Shown: positions 40,596-52,602 of the stretch, piece after piece
Layout of the letters: each line of letters begins with the position of its first letter
How positions within the stretch are numbered: the first letter of the stretch is position 1
Assembly: GCF_000189635.1 (NCBI RefSeq)
Contig: NW_002476254.1
Span: 372,001 to 436,000 of the forward strand
Source: Tetrahymena thermophila SB210
Lineage: Eukaryota > Ciliophora > Oligohymenophorea > Hymenostomatida > Tetrahymenidae
DNA length: 64,000 nucleotides
Reading direction: 5' to 3'
Notes under the pieces: model-generated
Told to the model about the DNA's origin: nothing
Databases searched by the model: none
The model's input: the letters and a program-made list of their open reading frames with translations, nothing else
Made by a program: the position numbers and the translations under genes

Positions 40596-41600
40596 TCAAC
40601 AAGTAAGCTTCTTTTCAAGCTAAGCTTAAATTGTAGGAACTGAAACATTATAAAATATTCTAAAAAGAATAGAGAGACCAATTAGAGATAAGAAAGAATA
40701 AGTTAGAACAAAAATGTGGTAAATAAAGGAAGATTTGATGTATAGCAAGTACTTTTAATTATTGAAATCAGTATATTAAATTGTACTTATTATTTTAGTT
40801 CCTTTAATCTACTCTTGCTCTTGTTTAAATTATTCTTTCTTTTTAGACCATAAATTTTATGAATATTCGTCAGATATTTTTGTTATAGAGTTAATTCTTA
40901 ATTTAAATGAGTTATATTTACCCATTAAATCATTAATATTAATTAATTCATAGTTGACTTTTTCAAACTCAAAATGGATGCTTTCTTACTAGAATTAAAT
41001 ACTTTATTAATTTTCTTAATTATTTGAGTTTGACTTATTTTAGATTTGTAATTCATATACATTTTAAGATTCAATATCATTTTGTTGTTATTTGTTTTCT
41101 TAGCTTTTCTCTTATTATACTGCTACCAATTTATTAACAGCAAATGCAATCATAGGAGTTAAATTTAAAAATGAGCTAATGTATGCTTCTACATGTTCAG
41201 ATTCATGCTTTCTGTTTAGTATGCTTCTAAAAATAGAGCAGTTAGTGCATTCTATTAAATAAATAATATAGCAAACTCCAAAAAGGATCCATCCTAAAAC
41301 TTTACCAATAGCCTATGAAATTGCAAAGTACAGAAAAGCCCATAACAAGAGACTTATAATTATGTTTACGAAAGACATAGAGTCTGAGTATTATAGATAA
41401 ATGAAGTCTTTCTTATTATCCCATGTTCTTTTATCAAAATTCTATTGTTCTTTTATATAACTTGTTTAATCGCTGAGCTTTTCCTCATTCGATATTGATT
41501 TCAATTCGGTAGCTTATTTTGAAGCATCAGGAATGTTAGCAACTAATTCATTTTCGATGCATTTAGAGTTTGCAACAACTTTTGTTATTGTTTCTGGCAT
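40596..41600 (-). CDS. Multi-pass membrane protein, TMEM151-like
   Basis: Intronless 334-residue frame from ATG 41600 to TGA 40596-40598. The start is tentative because the frame stays open further upstream. A polar N-terminus (MPETITKVVANSK) is followed by two adjacent TM segments (MSFVNIIISLLLWAFLYFAI; KVLGWILFGVCYIIYLIE), then the ECTNC motif and a cytosolic or lumenal region rich in Gln/Asn. A terminal hydrophobic segment (IYHIFVLTYSFLSLIGLSI) lies before a basic tail. The pair of TMs ending in Y-L-(I/V)-E-C recalls the TMEM151 family, which is expanded in ciliates. The function of that family is unknown. Moderate confidence in the family, high in the gene. Confidence 0.62.
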
Positions 41601-44160
41601 TTTTAAAGATAGGTTTTCTTTTAGTTTTTTGATTATGCCTTTTTTATTGTTTTTTATATTTTTTAATTAATTTTTAAACTTTTTAAGCTTTTTCTCTCTC
41701 TTAAAGTTTTTTTTATGTACTCCACCTCGACTAGATTAATAAACTTACTTGTTGTCTATTGAGATATTTTAATTTCGAACTAAATTAAAGACAAATGAAG
41801 AAAATTTATCATAAATTTATTTATTCTATCAAAATTATTACACAGTAAAATCATAGAAAAAATAAATTTTTTTTGAATATTAAGTAAAGAAACTTAAAAA
41901 TATTTTGTCTACCTAAAAAACAAATAATATATAAAAGCTTTTCGTTTGTATTTTTGCTTTTCATTCTAATAAAATTGTTAACTAAAATTAGTTTCTTTAG
42001 AATGTAATAGCTGTGAAAATTAGGTGATATTTTTAATTTAATTACTTTTAGAATGATGGTAAAAATAGATTATAAACTTCATATTAAACAAAGTCTCTAA
42101 CATTTTTCAATACTGATAAATTTTGGTTTAAATTTAAATGAAAATTTAAATTTGTTTGCGATAATTTGGAGCTTAAAAATTTTCTTTCACAAATTAGAAA
42201 ATAAAGAATATTTTCTCCTTTTATGAATTAGTAAACTAAATTAAGTCTTTGAATTTTTCTATTTTAATAATGGATAATTATCAGATTTAAATAAAAAATG
42301 AAATAACTATCAAATTTTTTGCAAATAAATAATTATTAATATTTTAAAAGCCTTCTATCTAAATCTATTAATATTTTTAAATCATATTAATTTTTTAAAT
42401 AATACACAAATAAACTATTTAGATTCCTAAAAAAATTTTTTAGTTTATTATTATCATTGATTATTATTTGATTTTTGCGATATGTTCATCAAAAGCCATA
42501 AATTAACAGTAAAAAAATTATTTTTTAACAATTTTCAATCATTAAAATTCCATAGAAAGTATCTTCAAAAATTCATAATAAGCCTATTTTGATGATTTTG
42601 ATGACTATATAAAAAAATCTGATTAGCATTCATATTATTTAAGATTATTATTAAGCAGTAAAACTTGAATTTATTTTGCTTTTACTTTCAATTAATATGC
42701 ATTTGATTATTAGAGATCTAAATTTCTCAAAAAAAAATGTTTGTATTATATAAAAATTGTTTTTAAACTTAATATTATTTTATAAGTTAATTTAATACAA
42801 GTTTTAGCAATTTTTAAATTGATCATAGTGTAATACGCTTATTTAGCATTGTTCTTAAAATTTGTTTATTTTCTTTATTTCAAAATTTCATTAAATATTA
42901 GATTACAATAATTTTAAAGCAAATATCAAAAAGCTTATTTTTTAAATATATGTAAATGAATTTGTATTTATTAATATCTTTAATTATATTATTATAAATA
43001 TTTAATATTTTAAAATGATTATATTTGTAAATAAATATAAAATTAAAAGATTGTAAAATAGATTATCATGAATTTCAATCTCTTTCTTTTCATCATAATT
43101 TTAACCAAAAAAAATAATGTAAAAAACATTGTTATAAATTGGATATATCCTTTATAAAAATAATAAGATAAATATCAAAGTGAACGATTAATATTAAAGT
43201 GAAAAAATAAGTTTGACTTTAATAGAAAAGAAATTAATGAAAAGTTATCTATTTTCTAATCAAATAACATAACTTCATATTAAAAATAAATATTGTAATT
43301 ATAGATTAGTAAATTAATTTACCTTTTTTCTTGGTATTTTGAAATTTTTTAATTAGCAAAATGAAATAGACATAGTTTTATTAAGATTACAACATATACC
43401 TGTGATATTAAGTTTTTACTAATTTATATATTAACTTAGATCTTTACAAATTTAACCTTAAAAATACCAAGTTGTCAAGAAATAATTTTGTTTTTTAATT
43501 ATAACAATTAAAATTAATTATGGTTTATCAATTATTTACTATAAATAAATGTATAAATTTTAGAATGATATTTTTTTAGAAATAAAGAAAAATGAAAATA
43601 ATTAGAATTTAAAAATAAAATGAGAAATTACAAATAAAATTAATGTAGTTCAAATAATTGAATAGTTTCTATCAGTTATTTGAGATTTAAGTATATTATT
43701 TTATTTTTAACTTTTTATTATAAATAAGATCATTCAAAATATTTATTTAAGTACAATAAAAAGCAGTATAAATGCATAAATCAATAGGAGAATTAGTTTA
43801 TTTTCTGGTTTTTTAGTAATTTGCTTAAATTAATTAAACAGTTAGTATACATTTATGTTGATAACAACAAAAGAAAAATATTTTATTAATTATTAGTATA
43901 GTCGTTTAAATTAGTTAGTAAAATTTAAATTAGTTCTAAATTTTCGTTTTTGTTCAGTAATTAATTAGTGAATTTATTTATATTAAGATTATGAATTAAT
44001 TTATTTATTTTAGTCAAATTATTTACCTCTTTTTATGTAATTTAAGTAATTCTTATGTAATGAAAAAATATATTATTCACATTTTTTTTGGTAATTAAAA
44101 ATGTTTTTGTCAAAATTTATTTATTATTAGCTAGCTAGCTGAGCGAAAAAGCTTATGATC
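41601..44160. other. Long AT-rich spacer
   Basis: 2.56 kb, among the longest gene-free stretches here. It is dominated by A/T runs (ATT/TAA trinucleotides, oligo-A) with no coding frame I can support on either strand. It holds the promoter of the TMEM151-like gene and the 3' flank of the histidine-kinase-like gene. Confidence 0.45.
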
Positions 44161-47100
44161 TCAGTTTTTATATTTTAATTGATTGCGTATTCGAAGTGTG
44201 TTTGAGCCTTTCTAAGATTCCAGATTTTACATTTTTATCCATTTATCAAAGGAATCCATAGAGTCTAATCTAACTCTATAGGAACTTACAGAGTTACATC
44301 TTTATTTAGTTGATTTACGCTTAGGCTTAACTTCTTAGCTCATTTTTTCACTTGCTAAATAGCTGGAGGATTCATAAGATTTATAGGTACTAGAGTTTTG
44401 ATTAAAAATACCTTTTTCATAGGAATAGTCATAAATAAGAAATTCAGCTTATAGCTCGGAGCTATTAATTTCCTTGAATTTTAGAGAATTATAAGGTCCT
44501 ATGAGTTAAGATAGCTTTGCTGCCATTCTGATTCCAAAAAAAATTTTTCCATTTTAATCAAACTCTTAAGCCATTTATTTCCAACCTAGATTTATTCCTT
44601 CTTCTTCTAGCTCGAGGAAAGGAAAATTGAAATTTTTATGGCATTTGTTACGAATACGAATCTTTATACAATTATCTAATTATTAATCTCTTTATATAAG
44701 AAATGCTATAGTTCCATGCATTGGTGTATTTTCTACTGCATTTTAAAATAAATTGAAAATAAGGTGTTGTAGCTTTGCTTCATCGTTAGTTATCTCATCA
44801 CATTATTACTTTTAATTGACTTGGTAAGCTATAAGTTAATTTGTGTATGTATTATTTTAAAAAGTTGGCTATTAATTAGTAATTTCTCTTATAGAGATAT
44901 TGTTGTTGTTGTGGTTAATGTTGTTGTTGTTATTATTATTATAATTTTATTGAACATTAAAATTATCTTTGCTACTACTTAAATGATTTATAACTGTAGA
45001 GCTTATATTGCTAAAGCTCATATTTTATTAAATATTGCTACTGTTTAAGTTATTGTTCATAGCAGAATTATTGTTTAAATTGTTTATGTTTATAATTGAA
45101 GTGTTGTGGTTGTTAGAATTGGCTTAGTTATTTTAATTGTTAATAAATACACGAATGTCAGAAGAGATATGGTTATTTAAGTTGCTATTCACATTAATAT
45201 TAGAGTTGGGATTACTAAAGTGAGACTCCTGAGAGTTAATTAAGACTTGAATAGATTTACAGTCTATTTATTTTTAGAATATTCTTTATACATTCCTAAT
45301 AACTCGTATAATAGAAAAAGGTTTCTCATCTATTTGTGTTCTTTTTTTATATCGGAGTGCAAAGTAGTTTACAAAATTACTTATGACAGTTGTTGCTAGG
45401 ATACCACTTTGCAATGCGTTATCAAGTTACCTTTTAGGTATGCAATATACACCTTTCTAAGAAGTTGAAGTAGGGTTCGTCAAGTGACTCCCGTTGACTG
45501 CATTTCCAGCTGTGTTTTATGTTGTTTAAGTTGGTTAAGGAATATTCTAATTTGAGTTTGTAGGTTTTAAGTTATTAGATAATCCAGATTCAGCAAGATA
45601 TAAATTACTATTTATAAATCTGCTTACGTCGAGCTCAGTGATTATTTGACACTGCTTTGTAATCTATTTTATTTCTTACACAAGTTAAACTACTTGGTCT
45701 GTAGACTTAAGGAGTGATTGCTTACAAAACTCTTCATAGAAAAATGAAAGGCGTGTTTGATTCTAAAATTTTTCTGAAATGTTAGAGTCGTCTAAAGACA
45801 TGACAATAAAATAGTCATCTATACAAACATAAATAGATATTTTCATAGTGAATTTAACATCACTAATATCCTCCTCTATGTATAATTTGTTGCTTTATTA
45901 GTTAATTAGTTAGGGTGATTGCTATTGATGAGCTAATTATGAATTCCTATGGTAAACGCATTTGTATTCTTCAAATTTTTTAGAATAGTCTTTATATCTG
46001 ATTGACGGATGGTGTGGCATCATCATTTTTCTTTGTGATTTCTATGAAGTCATCATGTTTATTAATGTTTTAGATTACCCAAAAAAAGATTTCGATGCTT
46101 ATTATCCTCCAATTTTATTTGTAAACTCTGTTACATTATTACCTTATTAGTTCACTGGAAGTCCTGCAGCCAAGTTAGTTTTTGTAGATTTTTTGTCATT
46201 TGATTGTAGAGAACTTTAACGCAGAATTTCTTTTTGTAGTAACTCATCATCAAGTTATTAAAACCTTTGAATGAGAAACTCGTATAAATTAGTTTTTTTC
46301 TGGAGCGTAATTTCTTTTTATTTATATTGGGAATTTGGAGCTCTGCTTTCGTGTAGTGAGTTTACTATCCCAACTCCACTTTTATTGCTTTTATGATTCG
46401 ACTACTCAAGATAAAATAATGTATCGTTAACTTCTTCTTTTATCTTTTTTTGGATAGTAACATGCTGACAAAAATCTATAAAATTTAAAGTAGTCCCATT
46501 TAAATTAAATACATGTCTGGCCTTTTCATTAGACATATGCAAATCAATGTCCTTTTTCTTTCTATCAAACTACACAACAAGCAGAGAATTTGGTATGACA
46601 TTTTTTAATTTAAACATCCACTCAGCTTCGCGAATTAGCTATTCTCTACCTTATTCATCGCAGTAAAGATTGTAGCATGCGCAAAAAAAAATAGCAATAA
46701 TATATTAAATATTGTAAAGTGCCAAGTTGTTAAAAGCACAATACAAAACAAAATTATATGCCAGTAAAATACATTTAACATTAAAATTACTTGTATTTTG
46801 AATCATTAAATAGCTTAGAATACCTAATACATAACCTAAGCTCTCTCTTTTCTCTCCTTTGTAATAAGAAGTTTGATATGAATTTGAATTATCAGCTTAA
46901 TTTACAGTATTTATTAAAGTTTACTAAATGCTCCATATTGTGTGAATGATAATACAGCCAAGTAGGTTGAGGCTTTCATATTTTAAGGGATAAAAGTGTA
47001 CTGCTACTATAACAAATAAGGCTTATATTATTTATATTATAGAAAGAAGATATATGTACCAAGCTTTAACTCCCATTACAATCGCGACTATAATATCAAT

Positions 47101-47250
47101 AAAACAAAGCAGAGCAACCACTAAGTAAATTAACTATATTTGAGTGGTAACATTATAAATTTACCAAGAAAAAAATTTTTTAGATATACGAAAGAATTCA
47201 TTTTTCTTTTTTTTCAAATAATTAACAGTTGAAGCATTCCTATTTCTCAT
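44161..47250 (-). CDS. Membrane-anchored histidine-kinase-like (HATPase) protein
   Basis: Uninterrupted ciliate-code frame of 1029 residues from ATG 47250 to TGA 44161-44163; it may have upstream exons. The N-terminus RNRNASTVNYLKKKKNEFF precedes about five TM segments (IQLIYLVVALLCFIDIIVAI; IIQALFVIVAVHFYPL; LNLLGCIIIHTIW). A PAS-like cytosolic stretch follows (EAEWMFKLKNVIPNSLLVVQ, HVFNLNGTTLNFIDF). Long Asn/Gln linkers lead to an HATPase_c N-box, NDEAKLQHLIFNLFQNAVEN (about 44730-44810). The following segment FFGIRMAAKLSQLIGP stands where a G2 box is expected but lacks the Gly pattern. I see no H-box (HE/D-LRxPL) and no receiver domain. Ciliate genomes carry many such sensors. It may be a degenerate or pseudo-kinase; ATP binding is unproven. 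Confidence 0.78.
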
Positions 47251-47375
47251 CACTACTCCTGCTTCTCCAGCAAATAGGCTGCAATAAGAGCGATGACTTC
47301 AAAAATACAGGTATTCCTTTTTTAATAAATTAAATCACACAAGTTTTCCAAGTAAATATCTTACAATACACCTAC

Positions 47376-48000
47376 TCAAATGTTGAATACTATTTATATT
47401 ACAAGATATTTATAGATAATTGTTTCAAATTTGCTGTACTTCTCTTTAAACTTAAAGTTTTCTATTATTTTTATATCTTTTTGAAAGATAAGATAATCTA
47501 ATTCTTAAAATATCCAATCTCCTTTTGTATTATTAAATATCTGATATATGTATTTCCTAATTTTAATTTTTAGAATCAACCCTTTTTTATGTCCTATATT
47601 TTTGCGCTTTTATCACTAAAAAATATTAATTAAAGATTGTTGTTGAATATATGATGGAGAGATGTAGACAACTACTATTTTAATAGCTTAAACTAAATTT
47701 TATATTTGCTAATTGTTGTCTTAACTTTTGTTTAAATATTTCTTTTCTGCTTACTGCTTGAATATTGTCAATCAATATTTAGATATGAAAAGTAGTAGTA
47801 GCAGTATTTGATGAAAACTCTTTAATTAAATAACCAATCTTTTTTAATAATCTTTTTATTTGATTTCTTTTTTTAATTGTTTGGTACTTACTAACTTTAC
47901 TTTGATTTAATTTTTCTTCCTTTTATTTCTTTTTATGTATGGCTAGACTTAAAATTTCTAAATTTTCTTTTTCTTATTTGATATTTTACGATTTGTTCAT
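47376..48000 (-). CDS. Possible 5' exons of the histidine-kinase-like gene, or a separate small gene
   Basis: A coding-looking frame lies directly upstream. ATG 47998-48000 opens MNKSQNIKQEKENLEILSLA. Across a probable intron (AG at about 47600) the frame reads KGLILKIKIRKYIYQIFNNT, KGDWIFQELDYLIFQKD and IIENFKFKEKYSKFETIIYK, then YLVIQIVFNI and TGA 47376-47378. This does not join the 47250 ORF in a simple phase. The 47250 ORF itself reads back as SLFAGEAGVV before its ATG, so an unrecognised intron is the simplest explanation. Alternatively it is a small membrane-associated protein of its own. Listed for completeness with low confidence. Confidence 0.35.
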
Positions 48001-50091
48001 TCGAGCTCTATGAATAGATTGGTATAATCATCTTTTTTTTGGTAATAATATTCACAATATTTGTAATTGAAAAACAAGGCAGTGAATTTTTAATAAATTT
48101 CTTTCATTAACGCAAATCACCTCAAAATCAATTAATCTATTTATGTATTCTGAAATAAATAAATAAGATAAATAAAGTAATTTTTATAATTTATAAATTC
48201 TCAAACAAGTATATAACTATTTATTAAAAATCTATTTTAAAAATTATAGAAAAGGAATACTAATATAGCAATTAAAATTCAAAATACTTTCTAATTTAAG
48301 GATCAAATAAACTTTAAATACACTCGTACCAGATTAATTACTAAAAAAGATAATTTTTTATATTAAAACATTTTTAATGATTTAAAATATTTAAAATCAA
48401 TGTTGATAAATTTACTTTTATGCTAGTATTCAAAAATACTTTGATATTTTTTAAAAAAGAACTTATATTACCAATAATAATAATGGATAAATGTATGATA
48501 TGACCACATTTTTAATTGTTATATTTTACTTATTAATATTTGTAAACTAAAAAACTATTTTGATAATTAGAATGATGTATGAATTTATTTCAAATATTTT
48601 GTTATTTCTATTTAATTATACAACTTATTCATAAATTTATTTACTAAATTACTATTTAATTATTGCAATAAATAATACAGTTAGTTTAAAAATTAATCAT
48701 ATAATATTTTGTTAAAGATTTTAGTTTCGTAAATAAAAGTATAAGAAATAAAATGTTTAAGAGTATTTTTATTTAGTAACTAACTAAATCTACCAAATAA
48801 TTATAATCATTTAATTAATAAGAACAAAAATGACTAAAATTTCATAATGGACTACAAGTTTTTCTTGATTCTTGATAATTAAAAAATTGATTTTTTTAAA
48901 ATTTAAAAAAAGAATAAATTTTTATATAAAAAATGATAATAAAATATTTTTTATTAAACAATTTTTATTTTAAAAATATTCTTAGAAAATGTTACAGTAA
49001 GCTGCATAAATAAAATTCATTATGGTTTTCAAGCGGTGGATGATAGTATTTTATCGATTGTGTTTATGTATATGACATAAAGATGGTCAGTATTAAAAAT
49101 TTCTTAATTTTACATACTTTAATGTGTAACTTGTAGAAATAAAATATATTCAATAAAATTTATAAAATAAAAAAGAATCTATGAGTAGATTTATTTAATA
49201 TCAATCCCATATTCTATTTCAAATAATATAATTTAAAATATTATTGATGCTATCCTAAAAATTTTATTGAAGAACTTTCACATATTTAATCTAGTAATTT
49301 GTTTATCTTAAAACATAGAATTTATTGATGATTTTCAAAAAGCAGAATTTCTTCTAACATGATTAAAATTTTTCCAGCCTTTTTTCCTGTATTTGAATAA
49401 TTAATGAGTGATACTTTTAGATCATTTGTAAAATATCTAAATTTTGGTTTTTAATAATTATTTGAATTCCTACAAAGTGGATGATTTTATTATTAATTAC
49501 GTAAAAAGAAAGTTTACACTATAATAATAGATGGGGTAACATATTTTAAGATAAAAAGCAAAATTTAATAAGCATTTTATAAGTTTTAATCATCTTAAAG
49601 GCCAAATCCAGTTTTGATAACTAAAAATTTTTGAAATTTAGAATGATATTTATTTCTAATTTATAATCATAAATAAATAATTTCTAGATCAATCACTGTG
49701 TGATAAAAAATAAATATTTTATTTAAGAAGATATAAATTTACATATTTTTACACAGATGTATTCTTTCTTACATACATATATAAATACAAAATTAGGCGG
49801 TTAGATAATTAATGAATTGCATTTTTTATTTAGTAATAATATAAATAAATGGTGGTTTGATTAATAAAAGTAAATTTTTTATACGAAAGAAAGCAAAGAA
49901 TTTAATCTAGCGAAAATAAAATAACATAAAATTATTGGTTGATTGGTTGGTTGGTTTATTGATTGATTGATTGATTGAAAAAACGAACTTGACTAATGGC
50001 TGGATGAACATTATTGAGATATTTCTAATTTTTATTAATATTTTTATTGATCCACTATTAGTTATTTAGTTATTTGAAGATTGTTAAGTGA
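48001..50091. other. Spacer with TTGA/TTGG microsatellite
   Basis: 2.1 kb AT-rich region with no supported gene. A TTGG/TTGA tetranucleotide run lies at about 49935-49978. It holds the histidine-kinase-like promoter and the 3' flank of the zinc-finger gene. Confidence 0.45.
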
Positions 50092-52602
50092 TCATATTTA
50101 GTTCATTCTGTTGCGTATAAATTCTGGCCACTATTATTATGGAATATTTTATTTAATAGCTGCATCGTACAGTTATTGTAAATCCACATTTCTAGAACGA
50201 TGATTTTAAGGAAAGCTGAATTTAACATTTAAGGCTTCTTTGAAGAAAATTTTTTTGCGATCTTCAGCGTTTTATGTTACTGGATTATTTATTAACAATT
50301 AATTTGTGATAACAAAATCTCCTGTTTAAGAAGACAATCCTGCAGATGATTATGTTTCAGAATCTCTCTCTGATTATAGATTTTTAATAATCTAATACGA
50401 GTGATTATCTTTAATGTATTTGAGGTTGTTGATATCTTACTTTTTTATTTACTCCATCATTTCGCTTTGCATTTTCCAATATTAAACCTTTTCTTTTTCC
50501 TTTTATGTTAAGCTCTCTAGTTTTTTTAACTCCTGTTCAAGCATCATGATTTCTCTATCTTAAGAAGTATTTGCCATGCTTAAATTTAAATTTTATTATC
50601 TTTCTTTGAAGTATCTTACTCTCAGAGCTTTCTCGTCAGCAAGGAAAATTAAGCGATCCCAAAGGATAAGCATACCTACATTTTTGCTGTCATTGTGCAA
50701 AACTGTTATCTGCTAGCGTTAAAGTTAAATTTATTACACATTATGGTGGATTTAAATCGCATTTTCGTTATTAAAGCGGATGCTTTAGCTCTAGCGAATG
50801 ACAGCATCTGAAGCTTCTATTAACTAATTATTTAACTAAGAATAGGGTTACTATTTTAATTTAGCAAGACGAGATCCTATTTATTATTCAATCTAGACAA
50901 TCTTTTCAGTAATTTCGCTTAAGTAAGAATCTCCACCTTCTCCAGGTCTAAAACCACCACCATAACTACTCACTGAAGGGTTTTATTTTTACTACGCTTT
51001 CCTTTTCTAAAAGGCTTCACATTCTCCTTCGGCATGCTTATCTACGTCATTAAGCTTTATATATTCTTCGCAATTAATACAAAAAACTGGCAACTCCTCT
51101 TCTACCATCTTCTAATAATTTCTATCGCTTAGAATTTCTTACTCCATTCTCTTTTAATATAAAAATGGATCGTTAGATAGCTAAATACGCTACTCAGCTT
51201 ATTTTAAAATGGCTTTTTATTCCATATTAAATATCCTTCTTTACTTAGGGTTCATGCCTTATGCCTAAAATGCTGAAAATTATGATGATTAAATGCTTTA
51301 GGGACTTGAAAATACTGTAGAGTTATTTCCAAATTAACTAGTAGCTTATTTGTTGCTCTAAGGAGTTAAATACTAAGATTGCATATTGCTGTTATTCATA
51401 CTTTGATTTTATTAAGGTGACTACAAAGAATATTTTAGAGCTGGGTTGTTTTAATTTAGATTCGAGTAAGCTAATTATTATTCGTACCCATTTGAGTTGT
51501 TAAAATTAGGGTTTTGTCTATAGTCTGATGAAATAGACGTGCTCTAGGTATTTGGGAGATATTGATTAGTAATAGATGGGCCTTAGGTGATTTTTTCGTT
51601 CTGCTTATATCCTTATTAAGTTTTGTTATTTTCAATTTATGGTTTCGGCTAGCGTAAGTTGTACTATATATTTGTACTTGGTGAATTACCACCTGAATTG
51701 CTTCCTGACGAGTATGTCTATTATATTTAAGGTTACTAAAATTGCTATTAAGAAGTACTACCTATGTTTTATGGATTTTGAGATCTTTTTATAGCTTCAT
51801 TATTGCTTTCTATACTAGACCTAAATCTATCTGAGCGCAGTAATTGAGATGCTTGATTGCTATCAACAGAAGTTCCTAATTGCTTTTATAATTAGCTCAT
51901 CATTTTAACAGTATCTTCATATTTCTAATACATGACTTATGTATCATTTAAATTTATTTAGTTATTATTATGAATATAATTGTTATTATTGTTATTATTT
52001 ATCGAAGCTGGCGTTCCTTATTGGCGAAAACGACTGTCACCACCTAATTCATTAACTATATACATTAAGCTATCATTTATAGAGTTTTCGTGAGCTCCAC
52101 CGAGAATCATATTGTTTCCACCACCGGAATTGTAGTTTCTAGTTAAATTTAAAGTTAAATCCAAAGTTTTATCATTTTAATAATTTTATCCATAACTCTT
52201 GGTTAAATCTTTATTTGTTTAAGTTTTGTAGTTTTGAAATTAGTTCAATACATTTTGTTAGAATTAGCGTTAATTCTCTTTGGGTACTAAATTATCGCAA
52301 TCATCTAAAAGACTATCATTCATGCGAGATGCTGAATCGTCTGTATCGCTAAATATTTTCTCTAAATCTATATATTTTAAATTTTCTTCTCTTACAAAAT
52401 TAGGGTTGCTATAATTCTATTATTACTAATTATGTACTCCTTGGTTGCGTTAAAAATTATTATTGAATGCTCCTCCGTTTGATTATTATAGCCCAAATTA
52501 ATTATAATTCTAAATATACATGCTTGTATGATTTTCACTTTCTAATTCAGTAATTGGTTAAAGGCCTTATCCACCTCCATACTTTTATTGGTACCCTCTC
52601 AT
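50092..52602 (-). CDS. Asn/Gln-rich C2HC zinc-finger, coiled-coil protein
   Basis: Intronless 836-residue frame (ATG 52600-52602, TGA 50092-50094). The N-terminal 430 or so residues are strongly Asn/Gln/Ser-rich and low-complexity (prion-like). Then a helical stretch (KAILKQAEQRIQ) leads to a single zinc-binding motif LPVFCINCEEYIKLNDVDKH AEGEC, that is C-x2-C-x11-H-x4-C, a C2HC arrangement of the type seen in ciliary and basal-body coiled-coil proteins. The second half is coiled coil (IVQIEQQIGSRLAKLKQ, MMLEQELKKLESLTQKEKEK) and ends in a short basic region (AEDRKKIFFKEALNVKFSFP). I do not assign a function. The Gln/Asn bias is common in this organism and by itself implies nothing about amyloid. 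Confidence 0.84.

Noticed and set aside
44131..44147. TAGCTAGCTAGCTGAGC palindrome as a regulatory site
   Set aside because: Short self-complementary AGCT repeat next to a stop codon; too simple to support a function.
49935..49978. TTGG/TTGA repeat considered as telomere-like sequence
   Set aside because: Tetrahymena telomeres are GGGGTT; this is a simple tetranucleotide run such as also occurs at 27337 and 59040.
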